Position numbers and translations under genes: made by a program. Of a stretch of 33,467 nt of DNA, positions 33,221 to 33,467 are shown piece after piece (position 1 is the first letter of the stretch; each line of letters starts with the position of its first letter). The DNA is from Acidobacteriota bacterium (GTDB lineage Bacteria > Acidobacteriota > Vicinamibacteria > Marinacidobacterales > SMYC01). The notes beneath the pieces are model-generated. The model had not been told where the DNA came from. It saw nothing but the letters and a program-made list of their open reading frames with translations, and searched no databases. The stretch spans positions 1 to 33,467 of the forward strand of contig SMYC01000076.1 in NCBI GenBank assembly GCA_004356105.1, read 5' to 3'.

Positions 33221-33467
33221 TCACGAACGGAGCGCGGTCACTGGGTCGATGCGGGCCGCACGCAAGGCCGGCAACAGTGTGGCGGCGAAAGCCACGAGCA
33301 CGAGGACCACGGTCGCACCGAGATAGCTGGTCGCGGCGTTTGGATATTCGAACTCCGGTCCCATGACGCCGAGAATCGTGAAAGCGCGTCCCGAGAGCGA
33401 AATCGTCTGGCCAACGATTGTAGGATCGGCGCCGTAGCGACGCCGCCACGCGCCGTGGCTCAGCACG
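33221..33467 (-). pseudogene. ADOP/MacB-like ABC permease with its middle missing (partial)
   Basis: The gene runs off the right edge. The first visible 45 residues (LSHGAWRRRYGADPTIVGQT then ISLSGRAFTILGVMGPEFEYP) are the hallmark of the first periplasmic domain of ADOP-type permeases, proteins of roughly 800 residues. Immediately after, in the same frame, TSYLGATVVLVLVAFAATLL and PALRAARIDPVTALRS are the last transmembrane helix and C-terminal tail of the same family, followed by the stop at 33221. Several hundred residues that should lie between are absent, with the join near 33325-33340. It is read as an internal in-frame deletion and probably non-functional; a collapsed assembly is the alternative. 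Confidence 0.75.

Overview
The window looks like a piece of a moderately GC-rich bacterial chromosome, most likely an acidobacterium or a close relative. This is an inference from gene content: a Ser/Thr kinase with the LGPHEILSPIGKGG-type start, an ADOP/MacB-like permease piece at the right edge, a membrane spermidine-synthase-like protein fused to TPRs, a kynurenine pathway, and three enzymes with RRxF Tat-like leaders. No rRNA, tRNA, CRISPR array, intact transposase or phage gene was seen.

Left mosaic (1-5260). This part is a patchwork of damaged genes: a frameshifted Ser/Thr kinase whose catalytic-loop Lys is Asn; a frameshifted DUF2182 membrane protein; the last residues of its DUF1326 partner; and a cytochrome-PQQ dehydrogenase that loses its C-terminus exactly where the DUF1326 tail begins. 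An intact sorbosone-dehydrogenase-like beta-propeller follows, and then a 40-residue shred of a second kinase. The PQQ genes are visibly richer in G+C than their surroundings. The segment reads as a recombination and decay zone, or as an assembly problem that must be excluded first.

Metabolic core (5261-16619). A TATAAT box and a strong ribosome site precede an exported M24 peptidase, followed by a translationally coupled crcB-DUF190 fluoride pair. A threonine-dehydratase-like PLP enzyme is divergent from pruA. A membrane protein of unknown function and a GT-C-like glycosyltransferase run tail to tail with overlapping ends. Then come an exported beta-lactamase-fold hydrolase and a minus-strand run of tryptophan 2,3-dioxygenase, kynureninase and a D-2-hydroxyacid dehydrogenase.

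Signalling island (16686-24408), the most interesting part. Two receiver proteins lie on the minus strand. Divergent from them, behind a candidate sigma-54 promoter, are an Hpt protein, a PilB/GspE-type secretion ATPase carrying its own C-terminal receiver domain, and a CHASE8/HAMP/PAS/HisKA/HATPase/REC/Hpt hybrid kinase. The Hpt gene matches the C-terminal part of the hybrid kinase end to end and even keeps the last strand of a receiver domain, so it appears to be the surviving 3' piece of a second hybrid kinase. The set suggests a phosphorelay acting directly on a pilus or secretion motor.

Right part (24439-33467). It holds a putative secreted protein with the key residues of a kinase-like fold, a Tat-exported enolase-superfamily enzyme, a Gly/Ser-repeat beta-solenoid (DUF4097-like) protein, the large spermidine-synthase-like/TPR membrane protein, an exported YVTN-type beta-propeller, and a second D-2-hydroxyacid dehydrogenase. 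The last gene is an ADOP permease whose first periplasmic motif is joined in frame to its last transmembrane helix, as if the whole middle had been deleted.
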